Shown here: positions 62,597-64,000 of the stretch, in pieces | How positions within the stretch are numbered: the first letter of the stretch is position 1 | Layout: each line of letters starts with the position of its first letter | From: Synechococcus sp. SynAce01 | GTDB lineage: Bacteria > Cyanobacteriota > Cyanobacteriia > PCC-6307 > Cyanobiaceae | Direction: 5' to 3' | DNA length: 64,000 bases | Assembly: GCF_001885215.1 (NCBI RefSeq) | Contig: NZ_CP018091.1 | Span: 1,240,001-1,304,000 of the forward strand | The notes under the pieces: generated by a model | What the model was told of the DNA's origin: nothing | The model's database searches: none | What the model saw: only the letters and a program-made list of their open reading frames with translations | Made by a program: the position numbers and the translations under genes

Positions 62597-64000
62597 TCAG
62601 ACCGTCGCCCCAGCAACGGCGGGGTGTTGGGCCAGCACCTCTTTGAGGTAGCGGCCGGTGTGGCTGCTGGGGTGCTCGGCCACCTGCTCGGGCGTGCCGG
62701 CCGCCACGATCTCGCCACCCTTGTTGCCCCCCTCGGGGCCGAGGTCGATCAGCCAGTCAGCGCAGCGGATTACATCGAGGTTGTGCTCGATCACCACGAT
62801 CGAATTGCCCTTGTCCACCAGGCGCTGCATCACGTCCATCAGCTTGTGGACGTCGTAGAAGCTGAGGCCGGTGGTGGGCTCGTCGATCAGGTAGAGCGTC
62901 TTGCCGGTGGCCCGTTTTGACAGCTCCGTGGCCAACTTGACCCGCTGAGCCTCGCCGCCGGAGAGGGTGGGGGCCGGTTGACCGAGCTTGATGTAGCCCA
63001 GCCCCACATCCACCAGGGTGCGCAGCCGATCCGCCGCCTGGGGGATCGCACTGAACACATCGGCAGCCTGCTCCACCGTCATCTGCAGCACCTCAGCGAT
63101 GGTGTGGCCCTTGTAGGCCACCTGGAGGGTTTCGCGGTTGTAGCGGGCCCCCTTGCAGACATCGCACTGCACATACACATCGGGCAGGAAGTTCATCTCG
63201 ATCACGTTCACTCCCTGGCCGCTGCAGGCCTCGCAACGTCCCCCTTTGACGTTGAAACTGAATTGCCCCACCTGGTAGCCGCGGGCCTTGGCCTCCACGG
63301 TGGCGGCAAACACCTGGCGGATCGGATCGAAGGCACCGGTGTAGGTGGCGGGATTGGAGCGGGGCGTGCGGCCGATCGGGCTCTGATCGATCACGATCAC
63401 CTTGTCGATCGACTTGATCCCGCGCAGCTCCTGGAGCCCGGAGGGGAAGGGCACCTTGAGGCCGAGCTTGTGCTCCAGGGCCGGATGCAGCAGCTCATTC
63501 ACCAGGGTGCTCTTGCCGCTGCCGCTGACGCCGGTGATGCAGACCAGACGACCGAGGGGAATGTCGAGATCGAGGTCCTGAAGGTTGTTGCGGCGGCACT
63601 GCACCAGGCTGAGCTTGCGGCTGCCGGCGTTGCGGCGCTCCGGCGGTGTGGGGATCGAGCGGCGACCGCTGAGATAGGCACCGGTGATGGAGTCTTCCGC
63701 CTCCAGCAGGTTCTGCAGCGAACCCTCAGCCACGATGTGGCCGCCATGTACGCCGGCCCCCGGCCCGATGTCGACCAGATGGTCAGCAGCGCGGATCGTG
63801 TCCTCGTCGTGCTCGACCACGATCAGGGTGTTGCCCAGGTCGCGAAGTTTGAACAGGGTGGCGAGCAGGCGGTCGTTGTCGCGCTGGTGCAGGCCGATGC
63901 TTGGTTCATCGAGCACGTAGAGCACGCCGGTGAGGCCGGCGCCGATCTGGGTGGCCAAGCGAATGCGCTGGGCCTCGCCACCGGAGAGGGTCATCGCCGG
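62597..64000 (-). CDS. uvrA: Excinuclease ABC subunit A (5' part outside window)
   Basis: The C-terminal 467 residues of UvrA, continuous to the right edge. They include the first-domain ABC signature [16 protein letters not shown] with Walker [17 protein letters not shown], the second Walker [19 protein letters not shown], the zinc module [27 protein letters not shown], and the second signature [15 protein letters not shown] with [17 protein letters not shown]. UvrA finds bulky DNA damage with UvrB in nucleotide excision repair. The missing N-terminal half lies beyond 64000. Confidence 0.97.
   Translation of the reverse strand, partial: PAMTLSGGEAQRIRLATQIGAGLTGVLYVLDEPSIGLHQRDNDRLLATLFKLRDLGNTLIVVEHDEDTIRAADHLVDIGPGAGVHGGHIVAEGSLQNLLEAEDSITGAYLSGRRSIPTPPERRNAGSRKLSLVQCRRNNLQDLDLDIPLGRLVCITGVSGSGKSTLVNELLHPALEHKLGLKVPFPSGLQELRGIKSIDKVIVIDQSPIGRTPRSNPATYTGAFDPIRQVFAATVEAKARGYQVGQFSFNVKGGRCEACSGQGVNVIEMNFLPDVYVQCDVCKGARYNRETLQVAYKGHTIAEVLQMTVEQAADVFSAIPQAADRLRTLVDVGLGYIKLGQPAPTLSGGEAQRVKLATELSKRATGKTLYLIDEPTTGLSFYDVHKLMDVMQRLVDKGNSIVVIEHNLDVIRCADWLIDLGPEGGNKGGEIVAAGTPEQVAEHPSSHTGRYLKEVLAQHPAVAGATV

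Overview
The window looks like a chromosomal segment of a picocyanobacterium of the Synechococcus/Cyanobium group. Evidence includes a cyanobacterial PsbQ, phylloquinone (men) genes, a phytol-kinase-like protein, a group 2 sigma-70 factor, a Tic20-family protein, small cyanobacterial families (DUF3285, DUF3134), high GC over most of the window, and the HIP1 palindrome GCGATCGC seen repeatedly between about 26 and 56 kb. No tRNA, rRNA or CRISPR array was recognised.

Region 1 (1-5.4 kb) is the accessory part and the main discovery. It is an integron-type gene-cassette array, lower in GC, read leftwards, with at least five attC-like sites (972-1058, 1584-1671, 2735-2824, 3479-3579, 4028-4099) and a weaker sixth (708-770). 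In three cassettes the 7-base core at the cassette start is the exact complement of the outer core of that cassette's own attC; a fourth (hicBA) matches at 6 of 7 bases. The cassettes carry a two-domain GNAT acetyltransferase (cut by the window edge), a 54-residue ORF, a hicB-hicA pair whose toxin gene has a one-base frameshift, a cN-I type 5'-nucleotidase, an unrecognised 214-residue protein, a GIY-YIG ORF lying antisense to the array, and a lipoprotein whose signal peptide is built on a 13-bp tandem repeat. Next to the array is a broken integron integrase that lacks its N-terminal domain, carries an internal deletion/frameshift, and is read in the same direction as the cassettes (inverted layout).

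Region 2 (5.4-20 kb) is mixed: a HisC-like aminotransferase, a patatin-type lipase, small membrane or secreted proteins, two MscS channels followed by a DUF2254 protein, an MBL-rhodanese protein, and two adjacent damaged genes (a CDGSH-glutamate synthase fusion interrupted by TGA and a frameshifted PfkB kinase). Dps, a coiled-coil protein, a DUF2459 lipoprotein and an MBL-fold protein follow. I saw no HIP1 in this part.

Region 3 (20-64 kb) is dense core genome. It holds a leftward operon prfB (with its programmed frameshift)-DUF3285-ybeY-dgkA-trpG; grxC-gshB; divergent menF and menA-menC-menE; and a molybdenum-cofactor group (moaD, moaE, moeA, moaC). Next come ppk, a group 2 sigma factor, a phytol-kinase-like gene, DAHP synthase, acnB, a ClC protein, a radical SAM protein, an O-antigen ligase-like protein, purU, psbQ, a glycine-oxidase-like flavoprotein, dnaK, aroE, tic20-like and rpsF. 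The segment ends with argG, mraY, purT, an LCP-family protein, a DUF1400-type hydrolase and uvrA, which is cut by the right edge. Genes overlap or nearly touch in many places, as is typical of streamlined picocyanobacterial genomes.
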